A stretch of 64,000 nucleotides of DNA from Gloeopeniophorella convolvens (Eukaryota; Basidiomycota; Agaricomycetes; Russulales). The DNA lies in the NCBI GenBank assembly GCA_022496205.1, contig WTXD01000070.1:1-64000 (forward strand), read 5' to 3'. A program made the translations under genes and the position numbers. Each line of letters begins with the position of its first letter. Positions within the stretch are counted from its first letter, which is position 1. Below the pieces are notes generated by a model. The model worked only from the letters and a program-made list of their open reading frames with translations. It was not told where the DNA came from and did not search any database. This document shows, piece by piece, positions 44,067 to 56,026 of this stretch.

Positions 44067-45593
44067 TCAATAGCCACTACATCCTGAAACCACGTTCGCT
44101 GCAGGCCCATATTTGCCAAACATTGCCCGAAGATCACTCGCAAGTGCCTCTGGCTGTTCCCAAGCCGCGAAATGACCACCAGCCTCGTGCTCCGACTCGA
44201 ATACGATGCTGGCCTTTGCAGACAAGAAACTGTGCACAGCGCTTAGCTACAAGCAAAGCGACAGCGAGACCATGCTTACGCTCTCGGGGATCTGACGACT
44301 TCCTTCGGGAAGATCGATATACCGAATGGGACTGAGATCTCGGGGAAGCGGAGCGATTCGTTGGACTTGGCAAGTTCGTAGTATATCCTGACCGATGCCG
44401 TGGGCCCTGCACGGGAGAACCAGTAGATAGAGATCCATGTTAACACTGTACATAGCTGTATCCGTGATTTGATTCTAGGCAGAAATGGACAAACGCTCGT
44501 ACCCTCGTCATCAGTCCACGGATAAGCATCGGTCCAGGCCACAAGCTTCTCGTAGATCCACGCGAGGAGTCCAACGGGCGAGTCTTCGAGGCTGTAACCT
44601 ATCGTCTGCGGTTTCGTCGAGTGTTCAAGTGAGTACCCAGCGCCCACCCGAAGGAAGCGTTCGGCATCAGCGGCTGCCTGAACTTCTTGAGCCGAATACG
44701 GGGTTACCATGTACTTGATGAAACGAAAAGGGTTTCGACGAAAGGTCAGAGGCTCAGCACTATGCTCGCAAACCAATAAAGATTAGAGCGACGCCGGGGT
44801 ACAACGAACTCACACAGGCGCATTTGTGTGCGATGCCTTGACGTGCTTTGGTCCGTATATTGAAGCCGTGGTGAGGGTTAACTCGAGAAGCGTTTCGTAA
44901 GTTCGATAACCAAGAAAACGGGTTGGGAAAACACTCACAAGTCTCCCGCGATCTCCGCCCTGCGTCACGTACTCCGTGTAGCCCAGTGAAACCATCAGCT
45001 TGTTGAAGAGCTACGCCAAGTGCCCTTCAAGACATCGCATAGCTGCCAGGTAGGTGAGCCGCACCTCAGCGTAGTGCTTCCCTTGAAATCCCTTCTTCAG
45101 AACACCTTCGGACCATGCATAACCCGGAAGGCTAGGGGCAACAACGTGAAAGGATGGATGGTCTGGTGAAGAAGCCGTCAAGAGCGGCAGTAGTTTCGTG
45201 ACTTCGATGAAGCTTCCTGGCCCTGCGTCGGATGAGTGCGGCCAGAGACGAAAGAGAAACGCGCAACGCACAGCCATGAACAAACAGCAATGGGATGGCA
45301 CCCTCCACAGTGCTTCGCTTGTGCACATATTGCACGTTCAGCGAGCCGTAACCCTCCACCTCGATGTTGCGCGTGAACATTGGCAACGCATTGAGTTCGC
45401 GCTCTTGTGCGCGCCAGTCATAGCCGTTTCTCCATCGCTCTGTGAGGCGCTTGATGTCCGCGAGCGGTGCACCATAGTCCCAGCCGGGATCCTCGACTTC
45501 GTCCGGAAAGCGAGTGTCCTCGAGCTTGCGCTTAAGAAGGGCGATGGCATCATCCGGGACAGAGATCTGGAAAGGCTCCTCGTCGGATATCAT
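44067..45593 (-). CDS. Epoxide hydrolase EH1 (EHN plus alpha/beta-hydrolase), changed nucleophile elbow
   Basis: Microsomal-type epoxide hydrolase that would open epoxides to diols through an Asp ester intermediate. Seven exons as in its neighbours: EHN domain ([53 protein letters not shown]), [56 protein letters not shown] and [14 protein letters not shown]. The lid region ([20 protein letters not shown]) and [14 protein letters not shown] follow, then [19 protein letters not shown] with the catalytic His. The elbow reads GGDRG (44948-44953 in the changed codons) where the family has GGDWG. The Asp is kept but its Trp neighbour is Arg, so activity may be altered. Frames appear otherwise intact. 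Closest to EH2. Confidence 0.88.
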
Positions 45594-46051
45594 GACGATA
45601 CTGGGACTTTACCAGAGGATAGCTGGAAATATCTTGTTACTTCCTGAGGCGATAGTCTCAATGGTCTAGATGGTGCAGTGAGTGTGCGTTAAAAGGCTCA
45701 ATTCCCATGAAATAAGCACTGACTCATGCAGACTCATGCGCGCCCGGCTTCGAAGCTTATTATAAGCGCGTATCACAAGCGCACCCGGGGTATGTTCTTC
45801 TGATTGCATGTGGGTATGCTACAGATGTGCTCGTCGAAAAACTTGAAAGTCGCGTCGCGCAGCCGGCGGGCGCGCCCGAAAAATAAAATATTCGAAAATC
45901 CGAGAAAAACAAGAGAAGATGAAGAGCTCGAGGAGCACACGTTTTCTGTGCCTTACATTCGTATGCATGTACATGATATAGACAGTAAGTAGAGCATCAG
46001 AGAGACGCCTGGATTTCCGTTCGTGCACTTCGCGCGTAACTTACAGGTAGC
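45594..46051. other. Intergenic between EH1 and EH2
   Basis: EH1 promoter and EH2 3' region. A short TATA-like TTATAAG on the minus side near 45757-45765. No gene. Confidence 0.55.
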
Positions 46052-47579
46052 TCAATAGCCACTACGCCCAGAAACGACATTTGCGGCAGGCCCAGACTTG
46101 CCAAACATCCTTCGCAGGTCGCCCGCAAGCGCCTCTGGCTGCTCCCATGCTGCGAAATGCCCACCCACTTCATGCTCCGACTCGAACACGATATTGGCCT
46201 TCGCGTACAAAAGCCTGCGCACGGCGCTCAGCTTTGGATTGAGCGACAGGAAGGGTATACGCACGCTCTCGGAGACCTGAGAATTTCCTTTGGGAAGAAC
46301 GATATCCCGATTGGAACTGAAGTCTTCGGGAAGCGAAGAGATTCATTGGAGCGTATGAGTTCGTAGTATATTCTGATGGACGCCGCAGGGCCAGAGCGAG
46401 AGAACCAGTAGATAGAGATCCACGTCAGCACTGGGTGCGACGAGCTGCTCGTGAGTCATGATTCATACGTAGAGCAGACCATCTCACCTTCATCATCGGT
46501 CCACGGATAACCATCGGTCCAAGAGACAAGTTTCTCGTAGATCCATGCGAGAAGGCCAACGGGCGAGTCCGCAAGACTGTAACCTATCGTCTGTGGCTTT
46601 GTTGAATGCTCGAGGAAGTACCCGGCGCCCACTTGACGGAAGCGCGCAGAGTTGGCGACAGCTTGGGCCTCTTGAGCCGAGTATGGGGTGATCAAGTGCT
46701 TGATGTAACGGAAAGGGTTTTGACCGAACGTTAAGGGCTCGGCGCTAGGTTTTCAGAGTGCTGAGTATTGGAAGCGTACCCTTCAAGTATAACCAACTCA
46801 CGCAGGTGCGTTCGTATGGGACGCTTTCACATGCTTCGGACCGTAGATCGAGGCAGTGGTGAGGGTTATCTTCAGAAGGGTTACATGGATTCAGATCGCT
46901 CGAGTAACAGCCAGAAAACAGTTCTCACAAGACGTCCCCAGTCTCCACCTTGCGTGACATATTCAGTGTAGCCCAGCGAGAGCATCAAGTTGTTGAAGAG
47001 CTGGGTCGGGTCTTTGAACTTTTGTCTAGCCATCAATCGGATGTTACATACCTCGGCGTAGTTCTTCCCCTGGACCCCTTTCTTCAGAATGGCCTCTGAC
47101 CATGCGTAGCCAGGAAGGCTCGGAGCAACGACGTGGAAAGATGGATGGTCTGGTAAAGCTGCCGTGAGGAGTGGAAGCAATTTGGTCACTTCGACGAAGC
47201 TCCCAGGCCCTGTGGGCAGGATCAGCGGGACAAGAAACCAGACAGAAAGGAGAGGCGTACAGCCATGCACAAACAAAAGCGGTATTGCGCCTTCCACAGA
47301 GCTTCGCTTGTGCACATAATGCACATTCAGCGTGCCGAACCCCTCCACCTCAATGTCACGGGTGAACATCGGCAGCGTATTGAGCTCACGCTCCTGTGCG
47401 CGCCAGTCGAAGCCATTCTTCCAACGTTCTGTGAGACGCTTGACGTCTGCGAGGGGCGCACCATACGCCCAGCCCGCATCTTCGACCTCATCCGGGAAGC
47501 GAGTATCTTCGAGCTTGCGCCTCAGAAGGGCGATAGCGTCATCCGAGACAGAGATCTGGAAAGGCTCCTCGATGGACAT
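46052..47579 (-). CDS. Epoxide hydrolase EH2
   Basis: Apparently intact member of the array. Exon 1 encodes the EHN domain ([37 protein letters not shown]) and LLFVHG. A GTACGC intron splits HGW-PGSFVEV. Then [17 protein letters not shown], the nucleophile elbow TQGGDWGRL (Asp codon at 46941-46943), [15 protein letters not shown], the lid [51 protein letters not shown] and [16 protein letters not shown]. The last exon has [19 protein letters not shown] with the general-base His. Length is about 400 residues, normal for the family. No signal peptide or N-terminal anchor is visible, unlike animal microsomal enzymes. Confidence 0.9.
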
Positions 47580-48061
47580 TATGGAGGACTGCGGGGGTGT
47601 GCTGGAGATATCTTGTTCCTTCCTGAGATGTGGGAGTCTTTAATAGAGGGGATGGTAAAGACAGTGAAGGAAGAGTTGGAAGAAATTCCCAGGAATTAGA
47701 CTTTGATGCGCAGTCGGGCTCGAAGCTGATGAATACATGTCATATGTGCACTCGGAATATTCCGTTGGTCGGATGTATTCCTCGGCGACGTTGGGGATGT
47801 CATACTGAGTGCAGCCGCAATCATGGTCAGAGACTCGCTCAGGCTTGGGATGACCCCGCGCCGGAGACCACTCGGTCCGACTCCCGAGGCTCGGTGCGGC
47901 CGACGCCGCTCGCTGGCGTAGTAGTAACCGTAAGTAGCCGGTGCTCGCGGCTTGAAAGGACCTCGAAGGACAAGCAAGCGCCGCTCGGAGAGGTACTATC
48001 ATTCGAGTTTGTACATAGGGCAGGAGGGGAGTAAGATAGCCGAAGAACATTCTTGTGATGC
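47580..48061. other. Intergenic between EH2 and EH3
   Basis: The part around 47700-47990 resembles 54030-54380, which is also just downstream of an epoxide hydrolase (EH4). So this 3' flank was duplicated together with the gene. No coding sequence supported. Confidence 0.55.
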
Positions 48062-49595
48062 TTAGAACCCGCTGTGCCCCGGAACAATGCCCGCAGCTGG
48101 TCCCTCCTTCCCAAACATCTTTCTCAGATCGTCCACTAGTCCCTGAGGGTTCTCGAATGCGGCGAAATGACCACCCGACGTGTGCTCTGACTCGAAAACG
48201 ACGTTGCACTCCCCCGCATGAACCTATTATGCGGTACGCTGTGAGCCAGGAAGTAAAGTAACATGCTATGAGATGGACTGACGCTTTGGGTACGTTCCCG
48301 CTGTCCTTCGGGAAGTACGATGCGCCAAAAGGTACATTCGGGCGCGGCATAACCCACGGGGTATCTGCTGTCCCACCAACCTCGAAGTATATCCTCACTG
48401 ATGCAGCTGGCCCCGCACGGGAGAACCAGTAGATGGACAACCACGTCAAAACTGAACCATGGTGTCAATACAATTGAAAACACAGAAAGTGGAGCAAGGT
48501 GCAAACCTTCATCATCGGTCCACGGATATGAGTCTGACCACAGGACGAGCTTCTCGTATATCCACGCGAGCATCCCAACGGGTGAATCGGATAGATTGTA
48601 ACCGATTGTTTGTGGCCGCGTTGAATGTTGAAGGAAGTAGCCTCGTCCACGCGTTAGGAACTCCTGAAGGTTCCCCAGCCATTGGAGCTCGAGTGCGGTG
48701 TATGGTAGAATGAGATGCTTGAGATATTGCACGGGGCTCGCCCAGAAGGTCGGGGCGCTGGCACTGTGAGCTTGGTGAGCACGGCAGGACTCATTATGTT
48801 GAACATCCTGCATTTACAGAGGGAAATTGGTGTGCGATGCTTTCACGTTCAGTGGCCCGTGGAGTCCGGCCAAAAAGCGCGTTACCTGCGAGTTGCATGC
48901 GTAAGTACGGTTCGAGCAAGGGTGAGCAGAGTCGTACATAATAGCCCCAATCTCCACCCTGTGTCACATATTCGTCGTATCCGAGCGAGATCATGAGCTT
49001 GTTGAATAGCTATATACGATGCTGGTGAGAACATTCTGGGGGAGACGAGAACGAATGCCATTTACCTCCGCGTATTGCTTTCCGCTGAAACCGCGCTTCA
49101 AAACAGGACTGGACCACGCGAAGCCTGGAAGGCTAGGTGCAACAACATGGAACGATGGGTGGCCCGGCCCACCCGCCGTCAAGAGAGGCAGAATCTTCGT
49201 GACCTCAATGAAGCTGCCAGGCCCTGATATGTGGGAATCCGTGAGCTTGACACAGAGGAGGACGCGTACGACGCACATCCATGCACAAACAGCAAGGGTA
49301 TAGCACCCTCCACCGTGCTCCTCTGGTGCACGTAGTGCACATCCAACGTACCATAACCCTCCACCTCAATGTCACGCGTGAACATCGGGAGTTTATTGAG
49401 CGTGTTCTCGTGCGTGCGCCAGTCGTACCCGTCCTTCCAGCGGCCAACGAGACGCTTGACATCTGCGAGCGGCACACCGTAGTCCCATGCGGCCTCATCG
49501 ACCTCATCAGGAAAGCGAGCGTCGTTGAGTTTCCGCTTCAGGAGCGCGAGTGCATCATCGGAGACGGCAATCCGGAATGGTCGTTCTGTGGACAT
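48062..49595 (-). pseudogene. Epoxide hydrolase EH3, one-base frameshift near the C-terminus
   Basis: Same seven-exon layout: [124 protein letters not shown] and [16 protein letters not shown]. At 48211-48215 a C-run (G-run on the coding strand) is one base short: FMRG should continue as ECNVVFE but shifts to SATSF, ahead of the catalytic His. The remainder reads correctly in the other frame to TAA 48062-48064, so either the lesion is very young or it is a homopolymer error. Start placed at 49595, where the homologous Met lies. A Met four codons upstream is in frame. Confidence 0.85.
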
Positions 49596-50029
49596 GACAG
49601 GTGGCAAGCTACGGATCCAGTCAATGAGCGAGGAAATATAAGGGCAGGCAAGGCGTCGTATGACGACCAGATGTGGGCGAGGGAGAGGCGTGAGTCAGAC
49701 GGACTGCATAGTACTCTGCTGTCATGATTCGTAAGCCTAGAAGCCTCCGAGGCCGCGCCGATTGGTGGGGAGATGCGTACTATATGCTTGCGAAGGCATG
49801 ATGGTGCGTAGGCGCAAGGTCATCATAGAAGTCTGTGCGAAGCCTGATTAATAGTAATTACTACATATAAGTGACACATACATACCATATAGCGTGATGG
49901 TTAAGTCGATTACAAACCGACAGGTCCTCGGACATATGATTACAAGTACTTAGTAGGTGGGGTGCGGGCGAAAATGCCCGTTACACCAATTCGACACGGC
50001 TGCCATCACGGCAGCTCGGTAAAGTAGTC
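49596..50029. other. EH3 promoter and boundary of the inverted duplication
   Basis: No gene. GAAATATAAGGG-like sequence (49633-49643) about 40 bp upstream of the EH3 start could be a TATA element on the wrong strand, so this is uncertain. Confidence 0.45.
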
Positions 50030-50044
50030 AACGAGCAATCCAAG

Positions 50045-50136
50045 TCGCGGATCCTTCTTCGAAGACGATGAGATTGAGGCGCTGCGCAATTCAGTGCGCT
50101 TGCTCGACGAGGGCGAAGAGCCGCCGGTCTATCAGT
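50045..50136 (+). pseudogene. Fragment of the kinase C-terminal exon
   Basis: Encodes GSFFEDDEIEALRNSVRLLD followed by EGEEPPVYQ, matching the kinase tail at about 40280-40360 (FTEDDEIEALRNSVRALDEG). The orientation is opposite, as expected for the inverted duplication. Nothing else of the kinase is present. Confidence 0.8.
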
Positions 50137-50342
50137 AAGTAACTCTATCGCATATTTTTCGGTCTGTCGTGTAGCGTTTCTGGCTACTATACACACTATA
50201 AAGCCAGATAAAAACTGTCTTCACCTATAAGTCAATCCGAGCGCAGCCGCCAGCGCTATCAAACAATTCACCCGGGTCCATAATGGTATGCTTCGGCAGT
50301 GAGAACAACCACGACGTCTCGAACCACTAACTTTTAGAGGAT

Positions 50343-51745
50343 CTACGAGGCACCTCCTTCGGTGGCTTCGAAGTCGCTCACGCTCACCAACATAATGGAC
50401 TCTCGCCGGATGGCTGGCATCACGCGCTCATCATCCGGGGCTGTCGCCCGAACGAACTCCATATTCCGTGAGATTGTGGCGTAGCGTTCACACTGGCTGC
50501 GTTGCAACCCCACGAGAATTGTGATCAACGTCGGATAGATGCTCTGCAGTGGGCATCAGTACGCTTTGTCTCCGATTCCAAGATGGTCGAGCCTACCGAG
50601 ACATAGATCATGACAGTGTTCACGATGAGAGAGCCCGCGCCGGGGAGGACCTTGAACGCTGTCAGCAAGTATACCGCCTGCATGGCAGCAGGTCAGGGGA
50701 AACAATCAACGACATGAGCGGGCCAGATTCCGGATAACCAAGGGCGCACCCAAAGGAGACAGTACACTGCGCCAGACTCGATGAGCAGCGCGAGAACTCT
50801 TTCAACGCGTCCTGCTCCGTCACCCTTGTTGGACAGTGTTTGCACCGCCTTCCGATGCTCCCTATGCATATGTATTTGATCAACGCAACTCTCTGTATGT
50901 CGCATAGAGAGAAAGCGTACCATGCCTTCCAGCCGATCAGCCCAGTCGAGATAATATTCGTGCCGAGCATGGGTGCGACGAAGACCAGAGCGACCTTTCC
51001 CTGCTCCGGATCTAGGTTAGCATCGCTGCTATGCCCGCTCGTGGTCACAAGTGCCAAGCTCAGGTCGTATCCTGCTGCTCCTGTGAGGTATTGGCCATGA
51101 AGGAGTCAACCGCAGCAGGATGGACGGACGATAAGGAAGCATCTGCGTACCGGTAGTGCCGAGAATGATGGCGGTGAGCAACGCAACCACACGCCGATCT
51201 GAGTGCCAGAGGATGACTGCGCGCCATGCACAGACTATGTCGCTCAGAATAGGCTAGAGAGAATCTCACTGGTTTGATGGGTAGTTATGCACTAACAGGA
51301 AGGACTACGTTCAGTCTTGTGATGACAGCGAATATTCGGCAGCTACGTCTAAGGAATGAAGTGACCACTCAGTTCGACAAGATTCAACAGCTGAGGTAGC
51401 TGTTGTTGAGACAGGCACACGCTCAGAGCGAATGCAACAGTGCCGAGGATAAACATGAATGCGGTGATGATAGCATGAACCATAAGGATCGTAATTTGAG
51501 GGCTTTTCTTTGTGAACTACGGGAGGCGTGAGCAACATATACCTATGGTTGACATGATGACCTTACAAAAGGACGGATGTTGACGCAATATATGAGACGA
51601 CGTATACTCCTGCAAATGCCTTCAGGTATACCATTGAAGGAGCTCCAATTGAGAACTCACCATAGAGAATTCCGGAAGCGATACTCTCATATATGCTTGT
51701 CTGGAAAAGAGTGGTCAAGAACCCTAGAATTTCAGCCTCGGACAT
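50343..51745 (-). pseudogene. Seven-helix membrane protein 7TM-E, frameshifted
   Basis: Inverted copy of 7TM-D with an intact start (MSEAEILGFLTTLFQTSIYE, SGILYG). Relative to 7TM-D about four bases are missing near 51370 and one near 51337 (GAATATTC for GACATATTC), which breaks the second exon before RLN. Later exons are clear: WRAVILWHSDRR, MLGTNIISTGLIGWKAW, RVERVLALLIESGAVYCLLW, PTLITILVGLQRSQCERYAT. The tail is longer than in 7TM-D (VSVSDFEATEGGAS, stop 50343). D and E carry different lesions, so both decayed after the duplication. Confidence 0.75.
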
Positions 51746-53755
51746 GTCGATGGAAGGTGCTGAGTGTGATAAAGCAGATACGAATAGAACGAGAGGAGGG
51801 GAGGAGATTGAAGCTTCGAGACGGGAGGGTTGCTAGGTTTGTATCCCGCAGGTTTCTCGCCATGGGCGAGAAAATAGAATGAATATGCGGAGAGCGGCGT
51901 TGGAAAGGTGTAGTATCGTGCTTCTCGGGAACTTCTCAGGGACTGAAGAACCGCACGGCTGCCGTGGAAGATGAAAGATTTCACGAGGCTGGCGGGTTCA
52001 TGAGAACCTTTCTCGAAGGGCGTCAATGACAACCGTGCTTGGCTGAGCGGGTAGTATGCTTGATCAAAAACGTTGCCAGAATCATCAATACCAATGCTGT
52101 GCATAGAATGGTGGATCCTGCGCCTTCGAGCAGCACTGAGGTGTGGGAGCATCTACCTACAAACACTGTGTCAAATGAGCGGGTGCAATATCGTGGCGTA
52201 CTGGTTAGGTGATTGTGAATGGATATGGCTCCAAAGAGCGATCTGATTTGACAACTGGTGTATGCCTTCCCTGAAGAATTCAGCAAGGAAGTCAGGACCT
52301 CACTGCAGCTCCCGACGAAGCGACAGCTTCCCCCGGGAAACGCATACCTTAAGAGCCTGCGGGCGGGGTGCACTGGGCGCATTGCAATTGCACGGCGAGG
52401 CAGCAGTAGATACACATCTATGAGCTTTGAATGCTGCTAGGTAGTGTTAAATATTCGAGGGAGCCATAGTGGAGGTTCATGATCTATGAATGAGTGCTCC
52501 GTGGAGTCGGGCCTACACGGGTCAGATCCGAGGAGTCCGGCAGCAATAGGCCCTGCCTTCTCCCTTGATCAGCATCGAGAGCACTGAAACTTAAGATGGT
52601 TGCGCAGCGGGGTTCCCAAGACTATGTACTGACCAGCTGAACCTCTATCCCGGAGTCTCTCTGATAATGTGACATAGATCAGCGCAGTCATATTCAGAGA
52701 AACTTGAGGCATACCCTCAGCTATGCGCGGCGCGGCGGTGTGAATCTCCTCACGCCCAGAAGTAGTAACGTACTATTGGACCTTGCTAACCGCGGCCGCT
52801 ACATGCAGCATGTGCCGACCTAGTTACTGTGTGGACCAGAATAGTACGGTCCGCACAACATTGATAGATGGATTAAGCAAATTACATTAGGGAGGATGAA
52901 TCCACGAACGTTGAATTGTACTTTTGGGATCTGGAAACACTGCGAGGTATCCTAGCGGAGCAGTGGAAAACCGGCGGACGCCGACAATCCCAGCGTGGTC
53001 TGGAACATCTAACTCCGAGGAAGATGGCGATAAGCTCGATCTCCTTGTTCGAAGTAGCGCAGTGAATAGGATAGTACATGGCACCTCCTTTATGGATCGC
53101 GCGATTTGAATGCCGGTTCGCTCTCGGCTCTGGATCTGATACAGAGTTGCAGGCTGGAGGTGGCGTGTGAGCGGAATTTGGGGACGAGAAGGCGACACCC
53201 GCAAGGATGCGTTGATCGGTACAGAGTGTGGCAATCAGAGACTGATTGTGAAGGAGTGACCGAGATTCTGCCCCAATGATAGACATACAGCACTGCCGAG
53301 CGGGTTATGGTAGTACTTCGAAAGGCACCAACTGTGTATATAGTCAGCTCGACTTCTGAACGGCGAACGTCGATTTGAATGCTTGAATTCTGGCCCAGGT
53401 AAGAATTCGACAGTGTCGATATGGTATGTGATTGAGTTCCGCATGACCTTAGCTTCGTTCCCGTCGTCATCCTCTCCTGTTCGATGAAGTGAAAATTGCA
53501 GTGCGATGAGTGGGGCACAGAAGGTGTTTTACAGAACCACAAACGCACCTCTTTGTGTACCATACCTAGTCTCCCGGACCCGGACCCAAGGAGACCAGTA
53601 CAGTACATCACCGACTCGATGCGATTTGATACTGCGACCGAGGTAAGAATGACGAGCCGGAAATGCCGAGTCTAGTGAGCAGGATGCGCCGCCAGTGCGG
53701 TACAGACAAGACAGAAGTACGCACAGGCATGTACAAAAGACAGTAGGATGACACC
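51746..53755. other. Non-coding part of the inverted duplication
   Basis: Matches, inverted, 36150-37800 and 33480-33840. Scattered short frames only. Confidence 0.55.
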
Positions 53756-54000
53756 TCACAGTGCTTTGGTGCCAAAACCCTTCATCTGAGCATCGCGACA
53801 CGAGATAGACATCGGCAGCGCATGAGCTCTTCTCCCATCTCGATGTCGGCACTGAGGGACGCGCCATTGCGCAATCTGCACGGTCCTCAACCTTGTCTGG
53901 AATGAGAGCATCTTCGATGTTGGGCTTAAGAAGATCCGGGACGATCTGAGATATACGGAAGGGCTGCTCGTTGCGACAGAAGGGAAAGGTATTTCTTCTA
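53756..54000 (-). pseudogene. Relic of an epoxide hydrolase first exon
   Basis: On the minus strand the sequence still reads NEQPFRISQIVPDLLKPNIE, then DALIPDKVED. After shifts it reads HALPMSISCRDAQMKGFGT. This parallels the EHN order of the live genes: [32 protein letters not shown]. No later exon is present. It abuts the inverted-duplication arm, which may have truncated it. Confidence 0.7.
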
Positions 54001-54487
54001 AATAGCAGGAGTCCCCACGGAGGGGACGGAGGCGGTGGCAGCGGTGAAAACGTGGAAGGCCAGATCGGAAATTAGCATGACGAACTCCTGTGAGCATTGA
54101 GGAAGGCAGTTTGATGCGCGGGGTTCGAAGGTAATCATGAATGTCATATGCACATTCGAGATGTTCTGTTGGGTACACTTCCCATCGACAACTTCAGAGT
54201 TGTCGGGATCGTGGACAACGAGGCTAGCATCGAGGATTCGCGAATTGCGGTCAAGGCCACGACGCGTGCGCATACCCGAGACTCCGAATCGGCGCCCGGC
54301 CCTCGGACTCCGCCGGCCAACGCCCGTCCGAAGCCCGTCCGGCACTTTAGCGCTCAAAACCGCGCAGACTTAGTAGCACTTGCAAATTGAGGGTAAGGAG
54401 ACAACGAGAGCAAGTTGACGGACAAAACTACCGTTAAAGAGTATACACAGAAGGTGAGTAAGGCAATCAGAAACATCCTTGTGGCGC
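54001..54487. other. Intergenic downstream of EH4
   Basis: Resembles 47700-48060 downstream of EH3, another sign that flanks were copied with the genes. No coding sequence. Confidence 0.55.
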
Positions 54488-56026
54488 TTAGAACCCGTCG
54501 CGCCCCGAAACAACGCCCGCAGCGGGTCCGTTCTTCCCAAACATCTTTCTCAGGTCGTCCGCTAGTCCTTGGGGATTCTCGAATGCGGCAAAATGGCCAC
54601 CCGACGTATGTTCCGACTCGAAAACAACGTTACACTCTCCGCGCATGAACCTGGAGTATGGTGTGAGTCGTGAACCGAGAATCAGTGTCCTGTGAGATGG
54701 GACTAACGTTCTGGGTGTACTTCCAAACTCCTTCGGGAAGTACGATGCGCCAAAAGGTACAGTTGGGCGCGGCATATCCCACGTCTCTCCCGACCCGCCG
54801 ATTTCATAGTATATCCTCACTGACGCCGCCGGGCCCGCCCTGGAAAACCAATAGATTGAGACCCAGGTCAAGACTGAACCACGCAGTTAGCACGCGGGAG
54901 ATGCAGAAGGTAAGAGCGACCTGCGCACCTTCGTCATCGGTCCATGGATACGAGTCAGACCACGCGACGAGCTTCTCGTATATCCATGCGAGCATCCCGA
55001 TAGGCGAGTCGGATAGGCTGTAACCGATTGTTTGCGGCCGCGTCGATTGCTCGAGGTAGTAACCTCGTCCTCTTGTTACGAACTCCTGGTGGTGCGCCAG
55101 TTCTTGGCGCTCGAGCGCAGTATATGGTAGAACAAGATGCTTGATATACTGTACGGGGCTCGCCCAGAAGGTCGGTGCGCTGGCACTGGCGAGCTAGTGA
55201 GTATACTGTACCCAGGTTCATCAGATCAAGTGGGCTGTACAAACTGAGGGAGATTGGTGTGTGATGCTTTGACATTCCGTGGCCCATGGTGCGCGGCCAA
55301 GGTGCGCGTGATCTAGTCAATCAGATGAGTACAACCTGAACAAAGATAAATAGAAGAATTCGCACGTAATAGCCCCAATCTCCACCTTGTGTCACGTATT
55401 CGTTGTACCCGAGCGATATCATGAGCTTGTTGAAAAGCTACATACGGCGCTGATGAGAACTATTAGAGAAGAACAGGGATGGCTGCTGCGTACCTCTGCG
55501 TACTGCTTGCCACGAAAACCGCGCTTCAAAACAGTACTGGACCACGCGTAACCCGGAAGGCTAGGTGCAACGACATGAAACGATGGGTGGTCAAGTCCAC
55601 CCGCCGTCAGGAGCGGCAGGATCTTCGTGACCTCAATGAAGCTGCCGGGCCCTAAGATTAACAATTTCATGAGTACACCATCGAGAAAGAGGAAGCATGC
55701 GGCATACATCCGTGCACGAACAGGAGCGGTATAGCGCCTTCCACCACGCTCTTCTGATGGACGTAGTGTACGTTCAGCGTGCCAAATCCTTCTACATCGA
55801 TATCGCGCGTGAACATCGGGAGCTTGTTGAACTCGCTCTCGTGTGTGCGCCAGTCGTACCCGTCCTTCCACCTGTTGATGAGGCGTTTGATATCCGCGAG
55901 CGGTGCGCCGAAGTCCCAGTCAGCTTCGTCTACCTCATCCGGAAAGCGGGCATCAGTGAGCTTTCGCTTGAGAAGCTCGAGCGCATCATCGGGGACGGCG
56001 ATCTGGAATGATTGTTCAGAGGACAT
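54488..56026 (-). CDS. Epoxide hydrolase EH4
   Basis: Intact-looking member, nearest to EH5 and EH3. [60 protein letters not shown]. Core: [56 protein letters not shown] (nucleophile Asp), [15 protein letters not shown], lid [60 protein letters not shown], then [14 protein letters not shown] and [13 protein letters not shown] with the general-base His. Seven exons, stop at 54488. Upstream sequence (56085-56155) matches that of EH5. Confidence 0.9.

Larger units (their letters stand above)
50030..53720 (-). repeat. Inverted segmental duplication, right arm
   Basis: Reverse-complement counterpart of parts of 33480-40360: kinase 3' fragment, 7TM-E, then the non-coding blocks. It interrupts the epoxide hydrolase array between EH3 and EH4. 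Confidence 0.85.

Noticed and set aside
45804..46028. Short frames between EH1 and EH2
   Set aside because: AT-rich intergenic DNA with frames on both strands and no conserved features.
52887..53611. Minus-strand frames of 115-173 codons
   Set aside because: They lie in the eroded non-coding part of the inverted duplication. The other arm does not keep the frames open.
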